Assembly: GCA_027625915.1 (NCBI GenBank)
Contig: JANTQA010000029.1
Span: forward strand, 7,440,001-7,504,000
Origin: Anaeramoeba flamelloides
Lineage: Eukaryota; Metamonada; Anaeramoebidae
Reading direction: 5' to 3'
Length of the DNA stretch: 64,000 nucleotides
Below, piece after piece: positions 60,435 to 64,000 of this stretch; the stretch's first letter is position 1; every line of letters starts with the position of its first letter. The position numbers and the translations under genes are program-made. Under the pieces are notes generated by a model. The model ran no database searches. It was not told where the DNA came from and saw only the letters and a program-made list of their open reading frames with translations.

Positions 60435-63400
60435 TAGAAATAAATTAACTTCAAAAAATAATCCATTTGATTATTATCTATAGAATCAAAAATTAACATT
60501 TAAATCGACTTTTTGCCCAAGATTATTATTTGTAGATCTCAAAAATAGTAAATTGTTTTAATAATTTAGAAAAAATTATCGAGAAGATGAAAAAAATGTT
60601 ATCAAAAGATGCTTTTTAAAAAATATGGTGCTTAATCCAGAATTTTGTAATGAATCATTGTTTTTTTATTATTATTAATCAATCGTTTTTCTTATTTCCG
60701 GTAAGGTTATCAAATTGAATTGTTTTGAACCTTATTTTTATCAAACTGGGTCATTTTAAATTTGAAATAAAAATATTGAAATTAATAAAAGTTTATATAT
60801 TTTAAAAATATCGATCAAAAGGAATCCAAAAATATTCAAAATGAATTATTGAATAACAAAATATGTAAAATAGTTATTTTGAAATGTGGGGTTGAGGTAA
60901 AGAATATCTGTATCCCATGTTCCCCAATTACCAAAATTCAATATATTAAACAGAAAAAATGGACTAAAAGAATTTTTAATCAAATAAAATAAAATAAAAA
61001 TTACAAAATTTCAATTTTTGGAGGATTTTTTAAGAAAATTACTTGGAAAATACCTTTTAAAATAAAAAATATTCAGAATTTTGTAATATTTTGAGGTAAA
61101 TTCTATAATCAATTTTTTATTACATCTTGTATTTACCTTATGATTCCCTTTCTTTTCACATATGTATATTTTCTTATACTCAGCCCGAGAAAACTTCAAA
61201 AACCAAAATCCCCTTTACTGAATAATTTTAAACGATTGTGTAATTTAAAACTTTCCAAGGTTAAAATTTGAATTTGTCACAAAAAAGAGAATCATTTTCC
61301 CCAAATCACAAAATTTTAGAAAAAAAACCTCTATTTATATATTTGAAAAAGATCACTTGAATAGAAATTATTTAAAGCCCATAAACATTTTTGGGGGCGA
61401 TAAGAGGAATATTCTGGGATTAAAAACGATTTACACGTTAAGGGGGTAGTAATCTTAAAAAGTCTTTGAAGGTAATTTTTTTTTGAATTTCTTATTAAAT
61501 TTACTATCTTGAAATTCAAAAATAACGTAAAAATATAATTACTATAAAATCAAATTTAACTTTAATACTATTTTTAGATATGGATTATTGTTTTTTAAAG
61601 TTTGATCATTTTTTATAATTTTGAAAATTACAAAATCCAAACTTATTTCTGATCTATTTCATAAAAAAATATTTTCGTTATAGAAGAAATAAATCTTATT
61701 AGCCATGAAAATAAGTTTTTAAAAAAAATATACACTTTAAAAGTAAAAACCTTCAAATTATACATATTGCAGTTTAAAGAATCTACTCAATTTCAAAATA
61801 ATTTACAATAATTATTTTAAACTTGAAAAGAAATATAATTTTTAGATTCAAAGAACAGTTTGAATCATTTTTTTCTTTTTTTTTTTTTGAACAAATAAGG
61901 CCTAAGAAAAAAACAATTAAATTAAAAATTCACACCAGAATAATTTTTTAAAACCCCTAAAATTCAACTTTTAAACCAAAAAAATTTTTTTAATTTGATT
62001 ATTTTTAATAAATAATAAATAACCCAAAATTAATTATTTCAGCGAATTATTAACAAAACAACGATTATATGTACCAATAAACTTTACAATTATTATTTCT
62101 CAATTTTTTCAAGATCGATAAACAAATAAAATAAATTCATTTTAATAATTTTACTAATAATAATAATAAAAAAAAAAAGAAAACATCAAATAACTTATTA
62201 TAATAATAAAAGTTTGTTTTTATACTCTGAATATTGAAAAAAATAATATTACAAAATCTCTTAAATTTTAAGTCAACAAATAAATATATGTGAATAAAAT
62301 AAATTACCAATTTTTTTTCGATCTTCAAGGATTCAATATTTGAGTTATTTTTCTAATATTTTTAAAACAAGATAAAAATTTAAAATGCTTTTTGTTCATA
62401 AAAACTCACATAAATTACTAAAAAGTGAGGTTTCTTGAAAATAAATAAGATTTTTTGGCGATTTTTTTTTTTCTTATAAGATCTAAAAATGAAAATCAAA
62501 AAGGATCAATACCTTTTGACTGAAAATTAATATTGGGAAATTGGATTTCTTTTTAAAAATGAAAACACATTTCTAAAATATTGATGAATGAAATTATTAA
62601 TATTATAATGTTTAATTTTAGCCTTGTGGAAATAATCAATTTAACACCTTTGAAAAAAAAAAAACAATACATTAGAGTTACTAGTCGCTTATTTTTTTTT
62701 AAATAAAGTAGATACATTTTATCATTTTGAAAAATGTTAATTTCAATAACCTTACTGAAAAAATACTTTTTTGAGTTAGATGGAATATTGAAACTTTAAA
62801 CAAAAATATAATTCAAAGCGGTGTTTTTTAAAAGAAAACAAATCTAAAATAAACAAGATATTGAAAATTGAAACCAAAACAGAATTCATTGCTTTATTTG
62901 TGAAAATTAAGTGAACCCAAAATAATCAAGGGTTGGAATCTTTAACTTTTCAATTGTTTGAATAATTTTTTTTATTAAATTACAGTTTTGTATCAAGAAG
63001 TGTGTTTATATAAATGATGGAATTAATCCCAGAACAAATCAAAAAAAAATAGACCTGAGAAGATGTGGATATTAAAAATATCTTTTCTTTTTTAAGATCA
63101 AACAGATAAAGTCACCCAAATAAACTTTTTGGAATTAAGAGCATTGTAAAAAAAAATGGAGATTATTTCCAATGATTTTTTTTCTTGTATTCTTAATTTG
63201 GATGAATCCAAACAAGTACTTACCCTGGAATTTATCACCCCATTACCAATTATTACTAATATTTGAATTCTAAAAGGGAAAAAAATAACAATTACTTTTC
63301 CAGATTTTTTTTTTTATAGATATAGTTCTCAAAGTAGTTGGTTGCGATTTGTGATTTTATGGCCTGAAATAAAAAGGAAAATTGAAAATTTTGTGAAATT

Positions 63401-64000
63401 TTTTCACATTTATTATTCGAATACCTGTATTATTTTATAAAACATAATTTTACTAATTTGTCTTCAAAATTCAATTTTTAAAATATTTTGATTAAACAAA
63501 CTAAAAAAAGAAGAGTGTTTCAAAGATTAAATTGAAGAGGTTGGATTCTCGAAATCAAAAAAAAAACAGTTACAAGTAATTCAACTCAAAATAAAAGAAA
63601 AATTTTTGTAAAAATTGTAATCAGAATTCAGAATTATTTATAGTACTCATTTTAATCAATTTAAAAATAATTATCAAACCAAACAAACACATCTAATAAA
63701 TGTTTATTTCTAAAGAGGAATCCAAATGGTATGATGTTTTTATCTTGAAAAGAAGAATTGGATATACTAAATCTCTATAGGAATTATAAATTCGTTTTGG
63801 GAATTCTTAAGAAATATCAAGTAATTTGTTGATCAAAAATTTTGCAAACAAAGGTTTTTCCTTGAAGAATTAAAAATAAAACCAAGTAAAGGAGAAGTGA
63901 TTAGTTCAAATTTTACCAAAAAGATCTTGTACTAAATGATTTTTTTTTTATTTTTTCTTGATCAATTTTTTTAATTTTTTTGAATTCCATTTTTTTAGAT

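Larger units (their letters stand above)
57447..63916. other. Mostly gene-free right arm with repeats and doubtful exon-like pieces
   Basis: It holds a foldback element at 58872-59753 and a CAGTCAGT-type MITE at 60237-60434. Exon-like stretches on the minus strand occur at 61147-61193 and 63235-63363, without a recognisable product. Confidence 0.5.

Noticed and set aside
61011-61199. Minus-strand frame with FSRAEYKKIYICEKKGNHK before a GTAAAT donor
   Set aside because: It could be an exon, but no acceptor keeps it in frame with a neighbour and the peptide is not recognised.

Overview
The window is eukaryotic nuclear DNA, strongly AT-rich, from what looks like a free-living unicellular protist. 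Signs of this are spliceosomal introns (every one I could place starts GTAA), asparagine/lysine-rich low-complexity inserts in proteins, conserved eukaryotic housekeeping genes, and a large load of small inverted-repeat transposons. One gene uses TGA as its stop and the others use TAA, so nothing suggests a variant genetic code. An amoeba such as Anaeramoeba would fit the composition and the PAS-type protein, but the sequence alone does not prove it.

Seven genes can be rebuilt by joining exons. On the minus strand: exportin-1/CRM1 (8416 to 422); a deoxynucleoside-kinase-like P-loop protein (15108 to 14397); the CAF1/CNOT7 deadenylase (about 31017 to 23613); a two-RRM RNA-binding protein with a tyrosine/asparagine repeat linker (38762 to 35115); the 60S biogenesis factor MAK16 (46580 to 41593); and a PAS-domain protein (57446 to 54463). 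On the plus strand: a PX-domain sorting nexin (48780 to 50889). There are weak traces of one more minus-strand gene at the right edge. In every case exon phases match across the proposed junctions and the joined protein is close to the usual family length. Five of the seven act in RNA, ribosome or nuclear-export processes, but they show no operon-like arrangement.

The architecture is unusual for a protist. Proteins of normal length are split into a few exons, some only 15, 16 or 42 nt long, by introns of up to 3.8-4.3 kb. The 16-nt exon of CAF1 carries two of its catalytic residues. Giant introns and intergenic stretches are filled with related inverted-repeat elements: a Tc1/mariner-type foldback MITE with CAGTCAGTTCCAC ends and TA target duplications, several other TA-flanked MITEs, a family with TTAAGGGATTAGC ends, and a family with CAGTCAAAGGGGCCC ends. 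Many are nested in each other. In one place an element sits inside a member of its own family in opposite orientation.

I see no tRNA, rRNA, CRISPR array, LTR element or virus-like element. One GC-rich hairpin at 51294-51326 stands out from the AT-rich background and may be a structured RNA or an old coding fragment.
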